Origin: Chlamydiota bacterium
GTDB taxonomy: Bacteria > Chlamydiota > Chlamydiia > Chlamydiales > Rhabdochlamydiaceae
Direction of reading: 5' to 3'
Assembly (NCBI GenBank): GCA_011065235.1
Contig: JAAKFB010000052.1
Span: 1 to 10,079, forward strand
Length of the DNA: 10,079 nucleotides
A program made the position numbers and the translations under genes. Below, piece by piece: positions 1-7,025 of the stretch. The notes beneath the pieces are model-generated. The model had not been told where the DNA came from and did not search any database. It saw nothing but the letters and a program-made list of their open reading frames with translations. Every line of letters starts with the position of its first letter. Position 1 is the first letter of the stretch.

Positions 1-242
1 GCGTACATGTTTGTAATTTCAATGCGCATGGCAATAAAAGAATTCTGATCTTTGTCCGTTCCTGCAATAGCGGCAAGTCCTTGGGACATAAAATTTTTGA
101 TCTTCTCATATAGAAGGTGAGCGGGCGTGTTTTCTAATTCGAGTTGCTTCGTTGTGAATTTTGGTAATCGATTCATCAAGTCTGTGAACGGCTGGTCACA
201 GGTCACTTGCGTTTGAGTTGTGGTATCGAAGATAGCTGACAT
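1..242 (-). CDS. hypothetical protein, N-terminal part only (runs off the left edge)
   Basis: An open frame starts with ATG at 240-242 and stays open for 80 codons to the window edge. An AAGGAAG Shine-Dalgarno sequence lies about 5 nt upstream of the ATG, which supports the start. The visible N-terminus begins MSAIFDTTTQTQ and is polar, with no signal peptide or membrane segment. It then becomes helical-looking, with Lys/Glu/Leu-rich stretches such as LPKFTTKQLELEN. I do not recognise the family. The gene lies 116 bp downstream of the receiver-MBL gene in the same direction, and the AT-rich gap may carry its own promoter (a TAAAAT at 287-292 on this strand is a possible -10, without a good -35). 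Inspected lines have about 40% GC, lower than ftsK. A cytosolic or type III-secreted protein is possible, but nothing here shows it. Confidence 0.75.
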   Translation of the reverse strand, partial: MSAIFDTTTQTQVTCDQPFTDLMNRLPKFTTKQLELENTPAHLLYEKIKNFMSQGLAAIAGTDKDQNSFIAMRIEITNMY

Positions 243-358
243 ATTTACTTCCTTTGTGGTTAATTTTTAATTTTTTTTCTAACTATTTTAGCCGAAACGA
301 TTTTTTTTTGCATCTTGAAATATTTCTAGTGCCTTTTTATTCTCTAAATTTTTATTTA

Positions 359-1681
359 TTAAATAAGAATTTTCATGTCGTCGAATGCCATTTGCACTTG
401 GCAGTGGAGATTGCACTCTTTGAGGATGTCTTTGTGGAGCTGGAGCTTGTCGAGGAGATCTTCATCCGTGTGCTTGGGGTCGTGGTGGGTGACGATCCAC
501 TCTTTGATCTCGGCATATTTGCAGAGAACGGCCGCATTGGAGATCGACGAGTGGCCCCAGCCGACGCGGCGTTGATATTCGAGAGGAGTGTATTGGGCTT
601 CGTGAACGAGGATGTCGCAGTTTTTAAAAAAATCAATGATGCTTTGGTGGGTTTTGATCAGGGAATGGTCTTTGCCGATCGCATTGGGATTGCCATGATA
701 GCCGAGGAGCATTTCGTTATCTGTCGCATAGCCGAGGGACTTGCCTCCAACTTGGATCTTGAAGCAGAGGGTAGCACCCGGATGGAAGGCATAGTGAGTG
801 TTGATGGTGATATCGCCGATGGAGACGGGATGGCCGTCTCGCAGATCGTTGAACGATATTTTGGCGCGGATATCTTCGAGGCGCACCGGAAAGTAGGAAT
901 AGGCGAGCATTTCGGTGAAGAGCTCGCGGGTCGATTTTTCAAAACCGACCGGTGACCAGATGATAATTTGCACGTCGGGATCGTAGACGGGATCGAAGAA
1001 GGGGAATCCAGTCACATGGTCCCAATGGGTATGGCTCAAGAAAATGTGGATCGTTTTATAGACGCTTGTGTCGATGGTTTTTCCAAGAGGTCGGATCCCT
1101 GTTCCCGCATCGATGATGACCATGTCTTCCCCGTGGCGCACTTCGAGACAGACGGTATTGCCTCCAAAGCGGATATATTCAGATCCTGAGACAGCGTTGG
1201 ATCCCCTTGTTCCCCAGAATTTGAGATAGGAATGTATATCGTGATTTCTGGGGGTATAGGTTTCGTGTTCTTCGATGTGGGGCGCTTCTTCTGGTCCAAA
1301 ATCTTCGGGGAGGAGTGTCCCTTCAAAAAAACGATCGAAGAGAATATAGAGAAAGGGGATCTCAAAGGGTTTTGTGAGGAAGTAGTCAACTCCTTCTTTG
1401 ATTGCGGCGTGGAAATTTTGGATCATCGAATTCGTCGAGGAGAGGATGACGCCGAGGCCTTCTGATTTGGGGTTTGCGCGGATCCGTTTGAGGAGCTCAA
1501 TTCCGTGCATTTCGGGAAGAAGCAAGTCGATGTAGACGAGTTTGGGCTCAAAATCTGCGAGTTTTTCGAGAACTTCCTCTCCGGTGCGCGCCTGCTCAAA
1601 GACGTAGTGTTCATTACCAGGTGCATTTTTCACCTTGTCGATGAGCTCTTTATCAGAATCTGCCAAGAGGATTTTTTGCAC
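359..1681 (-). CDS. response-regulator receiver domain fused to a metallo-beta-lactamase-fold hydrolase
   Basis: This 440-aa protein has two domains. Residues about 1-120 form a CheY-like receiver: acidic D8 and D10 after strand 1, phospho-acceptor D52 in YIDLLLPEMHG, S81/S82 at the Thr/Ser position, and K104-P105 at the switch lysine. The second acid of the usual DD pair is Ser9, so metal binding may be modified. After a linker rich in acidic residues and histidine, residues about 150-430 are a PhnP-like MBL domain: FWGTRGS (155-161), DAGTG (191-195), the metal motif H217-T-H-W-D-H222, H300, D321 in YATDNE, and HHDP (399-402). These are the expected two-metal ligands of a hydrolase or phosphodiesterase; the substrate is unknown. 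There is no DNA-binding domain. The start is GTG at 1679-1681, 6 nt after the ftsK stop, with its GAAGGA Shine-Dalgarno inside the ftsK 3' end, so translational coupling is likely. No partner histidine kinase is visible here. Confidence 0.9.
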   Translation of the reverse strand: MQKILLADSDKELIDKVKNAPGNEHYVFEQARTGEEVLEKLADFEPKLVYIDLLLPEMHGIELLKRIRANPKSEGLGVILSSTNSMIQNFHAAIKEGVDYFLTKPFEIPFLYILFDRFFEGTLLPEDFGPEEAPHIEEHETYTPRNHDIHSYLKFWGTRGSNAVSGSEYIRFGGNTVCLEVRHGEDMVIIDAGTGIRPLGKTIDTSVYKTIHIFLSHTHWDHVTGFPFFDPVYDPDVQIIIWSPVGFEKSTRELFTEMLAYSYFPVRLEDIRAKISFNDLRDGHPVSIGDITINTHYAFHPGATLCFKIQVGGKSLGYATDNEMLLGYHGNPNAIGKDHSLIKTHQSIIDFFKNCDILVHEAQYTPLEYQRRVGWGHSSISNAAVLCKYAEIKEWIVTHHDPKHTDEDLLDKLQLHKDILKECNLHCQVQMAFDDMKILI

Positions 1682-1687
1682 AGGCGA

Positions 1688-3928
1688 TTATCCTTCGCTT
1701 TTTTGCGAGTGGAGCAACACTCTGCGGGGTCTTGCCCCTTCTTGTGGTCCAATCACGCCATTGACTTCGAGTTCATCCATAAGAGACGCTGCTCTCGCAT
1801 AGCCAATTTTGAGCTTGCGCTGCAAAAATGTAGTCGACGCCGTTCCAGTTCCAACGACAATGGAGAGGGCTTCATCATAGAGGCTATCTTTGCTCTCATC
1901 CACGACACCCGCTAAGAGGTTCAAGTCTTCTTTTGGCATCGTATCAAAAGAGGGAATTAAGTACTGCGGAGGGGCTTGGTTGCAAATGAAACTGATAATG
2001 CTTCGGATTTCATCGTCGCTAATGTACGTTCCTTGAGCGCGCGTGAGGTGTGAGGATCCGGGAGGCAAAAAGAGCATATCGCCATTGCCGAGCAAGCTCT
2101 CGGCACCGGTCTCATCGAGGATGATCTGTGAATTGATGCGCGACGCAACTTTAAAGGCGATCCGTGTGGGAAAGTTCGCTTTGATGAGTCCAGTGATCAC
2201 CTCGCGCGAGGGGCGCTGCGTTGCCAAAATGAGGTGGATCCCAACTGCGCGGGCCATTTGGGCAATGCGTGCAATGGGTGTTTCGAGATCAGAGCTCGAT
2301 GCCATCATCAAGTCGGCAAATTCATCGATGATCGCCACGAGTTTGGGCATGTTTTCTGGGATGGGGATGTCGAGCGAGTCTTCCATCTTTCGGTTGGGTT
2401 TACGCATGTTGAAAGCGGCGATATTGCGCAGTCCCAATTGCTTGAGGATTTCATAGCGCAGCTGCATCTCTTTGACGAGCCAACTCAATGCAGCGTATGC
2501 GCCGTGTGCCTCGGTGATGACAGGAGCAATCATGTGGGGAAGATCGGTGTAGCCGGTTAGCTCCACTTTTTTTGGATCGACCATGAGCAATTTGATTTCA
2601 TCGGGTTTTGCATTCATCACAATCGACATGACAATCGTGTTGATGCAGACCGATTTTCCAGATCCCGTGGCTCCTGCAATGATGCAGTGGGGCATTTTTG
2701 CAAGATCGCTCACCACGAGCTCGCCACTGACTGTTTTTCCCAAAAGAATGGGGATCTCGGCTTTGGTCCGTCTCTGCTGATATGCGATCAAAAGCTCTTT
2801 GAAGCTGACTTCTTGAGGGATCGGAGAGGGGATTTCGATGCCGACGGCAGCCTTGCCGGGTATGGGTGCGATGATCCGAATCGATTTGGCTTGCAGATTG
2901 AGGGCGATGTCTTTTTCGAGGGCCTTGATTTTTTGCACTTTCACGCCAATTGACGGATGGACTTCAAAAGAGGTGATTGTCGGTCCGCAGTGGATTTCTC
3001 CTACCTTGGCTTCGATCCCAAAACTCATCAGCGTCTCTTCCAAAAGCTCGGCTTGGCGGCGGAGATCTTTTTTCAAACTCGACTGATCGACTTTGCGTGC
3101 ATTGCGCAATAGCGTCGCAGGAGGGATTTTATAGTGGGCGAAGTCTCCATTGACCACTCGTTGCGCTCGGATCGCCCGCGCCCGCTTCACAGCTGGCCGC
3201 ACAACGCGTTTTTCCTCAGTTGGTTCTGGTGGGAAGATCGGTTTGGGAAGGGGTTCTTCCAGAGTGGACACAATCTGTTCAGGTATTTGCACTTTTTTGG
3301 GTTTGAGATTGTGGTAGAGCCAAACGATTCCTCGTTTGAAACGCTGCCAAAGAGTCATCGCCGACGTTTCGGTAAACAAGAGGGCAGAGACCATAGCAAT
3401 GATCGAAAAAGTGATGCCAATTCCCACATCGCTCAGCAGATGTTTTAGGTTGAGTGTGGGCAGATCGCGATAGATATAATAGAGGGGAATTCCCCCCAAA
3501 TTTTGCCGCATGTGCATTTGCGGATAGGGGAGTTCCAGAATGATCGTTTCGACGAGGGCTTTTTTAGTCAGAATATCGGGAAAAGGGGCTTTGAGCTCAG
3601 CAATAAGATTAAAAAGGATGCAACAAGAGACCAAAAAAGCTCCAAAGTAGAAATTTTTAACCCTGAGTTGCGAAGGAGCGCCACGACTCAAATATTTGAT
3701 GCCCAAGTATCCCATGTAAAACATGAGGATAAAACTGCCGATGCCAAGAGAGTAGGTCAATCCATAGGCAATGCCATATCCCACAAGTCCGAGCCAATTT
3801 TCTCTAGGGGCGGTTGGATGGAAACTAAAAAGAGACAGAAGCATCACAATCGAAAGGCCGAGCAAAAACAGCCCCTTTGCCTCTGGATGCAATTCTAGAA
3901 AGGATTTTTTCGTTTTTTTCTTTTTCAT
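1688..3928 (-). CDS. ftsK: FtsK/SpoIIIE-family DNA translocase
   Basis: This 746-aa membrane-anchored hexameric ATPase pumps chromosomal DNA at the division septum and belongs to the divisome. The N-terminus is basic (MKKKKTKK), then about four hydrophobic segments occupy residues 17-195. A Pro/Lys/Glu-rich linker of only about 80 residues follows (200-280), much shorter than in E. coli FtsK (1329 aa). The motor has Walker A GATGSGKS (419-426), LLMVDPKKVELTGY (447-460), Walker B VAIIDEF (531-537) and ATQRPS (569-574). Residues about 683-742 form the winged-helix gamma domain (LQRKLKIGYARAASLMDEL), which reads KOPS-like polarity sequences. The start ATG overlaps the uppP stop as ATGA (3925-3928), so the two are translationally coupled. 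Chlamydiae lack FtsZ, so FtsK is one of their few canonical division proteins. All key motifs are intact. Confidence 0.97.
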   Translation of the reverse strand: MKKKKTKKSFLELHPEAKGLFLLGLSIVMLLSLFSFHPTAPRENWLGLVGYGIAYGLTYSLGIGSFILMFYMGYLGIKYLSRGAPSQLRVKNFYFGAFLVSCCILFNLIAELKAPFPDILTKKALVETIILELPYPQMHMRQNLGGIPLYYIYRDLPTLNLKHLLSDVGIGITFSIIAMVSALLFTETSAMTLWQRFKRGIVWLYHNLKPKKVQIPEQIVSTLEEPLPKPIFPPEPTEEKRVVRPAVKRARAIRAQRVVNGDFAHYKIPPATLLRNARKVDQSSLKKDLRRQAELLEETLMSFGIEAKVGEIHCGPTITSFEVHPSIGVKVQKIKALEKDIALNLQAKSIRIIAPIPGKAAVGIEIPSPIPQEVSFKELLIAYQQRRTKAEIPILLGKTVSGELVVSDLAKMPHCIIAGATGSGKSVCINTIVMSIVMNAKPDEIKLLMVDPKKVELTGYTDLPHMIAPVITEAHGAYAALSWLVKEMQLRYEILKQLGLRNIAAFNMRKPNRKMEDSLDIPIPENMPKLVAIIDEFADLMMASSSDLETPIARIAQMARAVGIHLILATQRPSREVITGLIKANFPTRIAFKVASRINSQIILDETGAESLLGNGDMLFLPPGSSHLTRAQGTYISDDEIRSIISFICNQAPPQYLIPSFDTMPKEDLNLLAGVVDESKDSLYDEALSIVVGTGTASTTFLQRKLKIGYARAASLMDELEVNGVIGPQEGARPRRVLLHSQKSEG

Positions 3929-4692
3929 TTTAAAAACATGTAAACGTTAGCGCCAAAGCCGATGAGCAAACAATACCATGCAAACAGCTTCAATTTTCCC
4001 TTTTCAAGCCAATTGATTGCAAAGCGAATCACGAGCAATCCCACAAAAAATGCTGCAGCAAAACCGATCAGACATTCGAGATTGAGAAACTGGGTGATTT
4101 GCCCTTTTTTCCACAGATGCCGTGCTTCGATGAAATTGCCGCCGATAATCGTTGGAATGGCGAGCAAAAATGAAAAGCGGACAGCGTCTTTACTTTTCCA
4201 TCCCAAGATCTGTGCACACGAAATGGTCGAAGCACTGCGGGAGATCCCAGGAATGAGCGCTGCTGATTGCATCGTCCCAATCAAAAGGACATCGCGCAGC
4301 AAACTGCGCTTGCGCTTGTGCTTGATCCGGACCCGTCCTCCAAGAATGAGAATTCCTCCGGTCAACATCAAAAAAAGACCGAGGAATTCAGGTTGTGAGG
4401 CAAATTTGCGCACGGGATTCAAGAGAAAATAGCAAGGGATCAGAGGCAAAAGCGCGATGAAAAAGTAGGAGAGCCGTTTCCGATCGAAAACGACAAGCTG
4501 CTTGATATCTGTGCGAAAAAACCAGATGAGCGCACCCAAAGATCCCAAGTGGCATACTAAGTCGAACATGACGGGGATTTCGGTTGCGTGCATGAGCATT
4601 TTTACCAGCTTCAAATGAGCTGAAGAGCTAATCGGAAAAAATTCAGTCAATCCTTGAACAAGGCCAAGGATAAGTGCAATGAGCTTGGGCAT
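3925..4692 (-). CDS. uppP: undecaprenyl-diphosphatase (UppP/BacA)
   Basis: This integral membrane phosphatase removes phosphate from undecaprenyl diphosphate, regenerating the lipid carrier for peptidoglycan precursors; family members can confer bacitracin resistance. With the start chosen here it has 255 aa, close to E. coli BacA (273 aa). Motif 1, Q13-G-L-T-E17-F-F-P-I-S-S-S-A-H26, carries the (E/Q)xxxE signature. Motif 2 is PGISRSAST (148-156) with the catalytic-region Arg; Ala replaces the usual Gly after SRS. Several hydrophobic segments follow, as expected for a polytopic protein. I prefer ATG at 4690-4692 because AAAAGG lies 4 nt upstream and the protein then begins MPKLIALILGLVQG, as family members do. 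A GTG at 4708-4710 would add six residues but has a poor Shine-Dalgarno. The gene starts 37 bp after the porin stop and overlaps ftsK by 4 nt. It links envelope synthesis to the division gene that follows. Confidence 0.95.
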   Translation of the reverse strand: MPKLIALILGLVQGLTEFFPISSSAHLKLVKMLMHATEIPVMFDLVCHLGSLGALIWFFRTDIKQLVVFDRKRLSYFFIALLPLIPCYFLLNPVRKFASQPEFLGLFLMLTGGILILGGRVRIKHKRKRSLLRDVLLIGTMQSAALIPGISRSASTISCAQILGWKSKDAVRFSFLLAIPTIIGGNFIEARHLWKKGQITQFLNLECLIGFAAAFFVGLLVIRFAINWLEKGKLKLFAWYCLLIGFGANVYMFLK

Positions 4693-4717
4693 ATGACCTT
4701 TTGATACCACATTTTTA

Positions 4718-4738
4718 GATTTCTATCTTCTAGAAATC
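4718..4738 (-). repeat. perfect inverted repeat at the porin 1 stop / uppP junction
   Basis: GATTTCTA and TAGAAATC (8 bp, loop 5 nt) are perfect arms, with the porin 1 TAG stop inside the structure. No T-run follows on either strand, so it is not a classical terminator. It could be an RNA stem that stabilises or partly attenuates the transcript between the abundant porin and uppP. Confidence 0.5.
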
Positions 4739-5767
4739 GACGCCGCCACCAAAGGTGAGGCCCATGAGGGCAAGACTCGTGTTTTCTTGGCGGAAGATAC
4801 CATTGGAAAATGGGGTGGAGTAGTGGTTGAACTTGTTGACGTCATTCCAGAGATTAAATTCCCACTGGACGTGAAGCCCCAGACGGAAGCGGTCGCAGCA
4901 AAAGCAGCGGTTCCAGTTGACCCCAAGCATCCCCTGAAAACCGATGACTCCCATTTGGAAGCGGTCTTTTGCATCGGCAATGAGAAAGTCCCCTGTTTCC
5001 GTTTCCGAAAAGTCCGATTGAAAGGATCCATAGAGAAGCGAGAGAGAGGTTTTGCCGTAAAGGCTAAAGCCTGTGCCGTTGGTGAAGTTGAGGTCAAATC
5101 CGCTGCGCAGACCGGCGCCGGTGAAGTCACAGATGAAATGTTTGAGTGCTCCAAAAGGGATCCCATTTTGGGGTTGATAATCGAAATTGAAATCCAGGGT
5201 CTGATCGATCCAAGCGGCGCGCACGCCAAAGTGGGGGCGAAAGACCAGACACCGTCCAATCCAAAACGCCCGGCCAAATTCGGCATCGAAAACATCGTAT
5301 TTCAGATCCCAGTTGGCACTTGCTGCAAAAAGAAGAGATGCATTGCTTGTATCGGGGTATCCCCAGAGGTTTAGTCCTGGAAGCTCGATGATGTCAATTT
5401 CTTCGCTTGCATCTGTGCGAAAAGAAGTCCAGTACGAAAATAGATCCCAATAATCGCATGGAGAGGTGAAGCCGAGTCCTGCGCGCCATCCATAATCCCA
5501 AGAGGGTTCTATCCGGAGCATATCCCCTTGAAAATTCCACCTGCCTAGATTTGGGGGGACCTGATCAGTCGGGTCGAATCCCGCGTTGGCGGTGGTGATG
5601 ATCAGATGGTGCTCGCGCGCTGTCCAATAAAGGCCATCCCCAATGAGAGAAATCCCCCAACCATCGCAGAGACAGAGTTGACCGGGCGTGTAAGATTCAC
5701 ACATCGGAGGTTCTTCGGCAGCAAGCAGAGCGGGACAGATTGCGAGTAACCAGAGTTTAGAAGTCAA
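4730..5767 (-). CDS. MOMP-like cysteine-rich outer-membrane porin 1
   Basis: This 345-aa precursor resembles the MOMP-like / Lpg1974-type pore-forming proteins that are multicopy in environmental chlamydiae. A short signal peptide (MTSKLWLLAICPALLAA) is followed by alternating aromatic/polar strands typical of a beta barrel, ending GGGVDF with the terminal Phe used by the BAM assembly machinery. The mature part has nine cysteines (including CLC near residue 33 and RCFCC near the C-terminus). In chlamydiae such cysteines can cross-link the envelope of infectious forms. It aligns along its length with the upstream paralogue: GWGISLIGDGLYW vs GWNVYLTGEGLWW; RAAWIDQ in both; LYGKTSLSLLYGSF vs LYGLASYSLLYGRF. 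The start is TTG at 5765-5767, chosen because AAGGGG lies 7 nt upstream and the signal peptide begins at once; no in-frame ATG fits. Family assignment rests on recognition, not a search. Confidence 0.85.
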   Translation of the reverse strand: MTSKLWLLAICPALLAAEEPPMCESYTPGQLCLCDGWGISLIGDGLYWTAREHHLIITTANAGFDPTDQVPPNLGRWNFQGDMLRIEPSWDYGWRAGLGFTSPCDYWDLFSYWTSFRTDASEEIDIIELPGLNLWGYPDTSNASLLFAASANWDLKYDVFDAEFGRAFWIGRCLVFRPHFGVRAAWIDQTLDFNFDYQPQNGIPFGALKHFICDFTGAGLRSGFDLNFTNGTGFSLYGKTSLSLLYGSFQSDFSETETGDFLIADAKDRFQMGVIGFQGMLGVNWNRCFCCDRFRLGLHVQWEFNLWNDVNKFNHYSTPFSNGIFRQENTSLALMGLTFGGGVDF

Positions 5768-5823
5768 TTTATTACCCCTTTTTCACTAGGCGTTAGCGAG
5801 CTGTTAGCATAGGGGGAAAATGG

Positions 5824-5850
5824 ATGATAATTTGAGTTCTTAGAAGTCAA
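5824..5850 (-). promoter_or_regulatory. candidate internal promoter for porin 1
   Basis: TTGACT (5845-5850), in the last codons of porin 2, precedes TATCAT (5824-5829) with a short 15-bp spacer. The heptamer TATCATC is also present upstream of porin 2 (6935-6941), followed in both cases by a similar ATTT. The 72-bp gap between the porins is long enough for a promoter, but the spacer is shorter than ideal and cotranscription from the porin 2 promoter is equally possible. Confidence 0.3.
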
Positions 5851-6904
5851 AGCGTGCTCCAAAACTGATTCCCTGCATCGAAAGGTTGCCGTTTTCTTGG
5901 TTGAGATGACCCTCTCCCAATCCCGCTTGGAAGTGGTTCATCTGATTGAGTTGGAACCAGAGATTTTGCTCCCAACCGATATGGAGGCCAAAGCGATAGC
6001 GGTCACAACAGTAAGAGCGATTCCATTGTAATCCCAAACTGAGTTGTAGACTCGACAGGCCCATATGGAACCGGTCGACCGAATCGGCAATTACCAGGTC
6101 AGTGACGACATCACCTGCATTGTTTTGTCCCGACGAGGTCTCTTTGAAATCGGTATCGAATCTTCCATAGAGAAGCGAGTAACTCGCAAGGCCATAGAGA
6201 CTGAGATCCCAGCAAAAGTCAAAGCGGCCATCTAGCCCAAAGCGAAATCCTGCTCCTGTGAAGTTTGAAAGTGCCTTGAGATCGGTGGAGAGGACATCTC
6301 CAGGTGAAGGCTGGTCGAGCAAAACGGCATTGAACACTTTGAGGTCTTGGTCGATCCACGCGGCGCGGATGCCAAAGTAGGGGCGCAAGCAAAAGCAACG
6401 GCCTGCACCAAATGCACGTCCGAGCTCGAGATCAAACGTGTTATAGTCAAAGTTCCAGTTCGCATTAATCAATGAAGAGACACTTGAATTGTCGACATCT
6501 GTGTGGCCCCAAAGATTGAGTGCAGGGCCCACTACCGAATTGCTTTCATCAGTTTTGTAATAAGTCCACGAGGCTTTTGCATCCCACTGATCGTAGCAAA
6601 AATTGTATCCGAGACCGATCCGAAATCCCCAGTCAAAATCGGGGGAGATCCGCTGGATGTCTCCGCGAAAGTTAAACGATTCTGGAGGGACATCGGCAGT
6701 TTGTGGGCCTGGGCCGGGCACGCCACTTTGCGCATAGACGAGCCCGCTTTCTTTTGCGACCCACCAGAGACCTTCGCCGGTCAAATAGACATTCCATCCG
6801 CAGCAGGTATCAAAGCGACAAGAGGGGTAGACGAGTTGGCAGCATTCTTGAGCTCCCAGGGCAAACGAACAAAGAATTGCCAAAGTCGCGGTAGCTTTTT
6901 TCAT
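5840..6904 (-). CDS. MOMP-like cysteine-rich outer-membrane porin 2
   Basis: This 354-aa precursor is the tandem paralogue of the next gene downstream. It has a Lys-starting signal peptide (MKKATATLAILCSFALGA, cleavage probably before QECC), a barrel-like body rich in Trp/Tyr/Phe, and a C-terminal GARFDF with terminal Phe. The mature part has eleven cysteines, including the pairs ECC, TCC and YCC and a CFC. Shared blocks with porin 1 include NFRGDIQRISPDFDWGFRIGLGY, here cited by its ends NFRGD and GLGY (NFQGD...GLGF in porin 1), LNLWG, GRC.C.RP.FG.RAAWIDQ, and NRSYCCDRYRFGLH (NRCFCCDRFRLGLH). The start ATG at 6902-6904 follows GAGG by 5 nt. Gene order suggests duplication in place followed by divergence. 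The upstream region holds a proposed promoter with a long A tract. Likely function is general diffusion through the outer membrane and surface structure; substrate preference cannot be read. Confidence 0.87.
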   Translation of the reverse strand: MKKATATLAILCSFALGAQECCQLVYPSCRFDTCCGWNVYLTGEGLWWVAKESGLVYAQSGVPGPGPQTADVPPESFNFRGDIQRISPDFDWGFRIGLGYNFCYDQWDAKASWTYYKTDESNSVVGPALNLWGHTDVDNSSVSSLINANWNFDYNTFDLELGRAFGAGRCFCLRPYFGIRAAWIDQDLKVFNAVLLDQPSPGDVLSTDLKALSNFTGAGFRFGLDGRFDFCWDLSLYGLASYSLLYGRFDTDFKETSSGQNNAGDVVTDLVIADSVDRFHMGLSSLQLSLGLQWNRSYCCDRYRFGLHIGWEQNLWFQLNQMNHFQAGLGEGHLNQENGNLSMQGISFGARFDF

Positions 6905-6935
6905 GAGGACCTCAAGGAAGAAATTGTTGAAATTG

Positions 6936-6964
6936 ATGATAGGGAAATTTTTTTTTTTGGGGAA
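6936..6964 (-). promoter_or_regulatory. candidate porin 2 promoter with an 11-A tract in its spacer
   Basis: On the minus strand TATCAT (6936-6941) is a good -10. A 17-bp spacer made of eleven A (6948-6958 as T on the plus strand) plus TTTCCC precedes it, with a poor -35 TTCCCC (6959-6964). The start point would be near 6929, 25 nt before the ATG. The 5' region follows directly after the terminator of the upstream gene, so a promoter is expected in this 80-bp stretch. Confidence 0.4.
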
Positions 6965-6983
6965 TATAAAAAACCCAAGTTTT

Positions 6984-7010
6984 AAAAAGGGTGGCAGTTA
7001 AAACCACCCT
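6984..7010 (-). terminator. Rho-independent terminator after the secreted zinc-ribbon gene
   Basis: On the minus strand AGGGTGG (7004-7010) and CCACCCT (6988-6994) form a 7-bp GC-rich stem with a 9-nt loop, followed by four more T after the stem (6984-6987). It lies 16 nt past the stop at 7026 and separates this gene from the porin transcript. The plus-strand side is also followed by an A/T-rich run (AAAAAA), but no plus-strand gene needs it. Confidence 0.8.
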
Positions 7011-7025
7011 AAAAAAGAGAACAAA

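Noticed and set aside
317..326. Palindrome GAAATATTTC in the gap after the receiver-MBL gene
   Set aside because: Short, purely AT-rich in its centre, and in AT-rich DNA where such palindromes are expected; not a terminator.
254..955. Open plus-strand frame of 233 codons opposite the receiver-MBL gene
   Set aside because: It lies wholly or mostly antisense to a gene with clear domain motifs, has no credible product or Shine-Dalgarno, and comes from the codon bias of the opposite strand.
4787..5374. Open plus-strand frame of 195 codons opposite porin 1
   Set aside because: Antisense shadow of a signal-peptide-bearing porin with a clear paralogue; no protein features of its own.
5792..5808. 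Direct repeat GTTAGC-N5-GTTAGC between the porins, 11-bp period
   Set aside because: One helical turn apart, so an operator is conceivable, but six-base repeats occur by chance and nothing else supports it.
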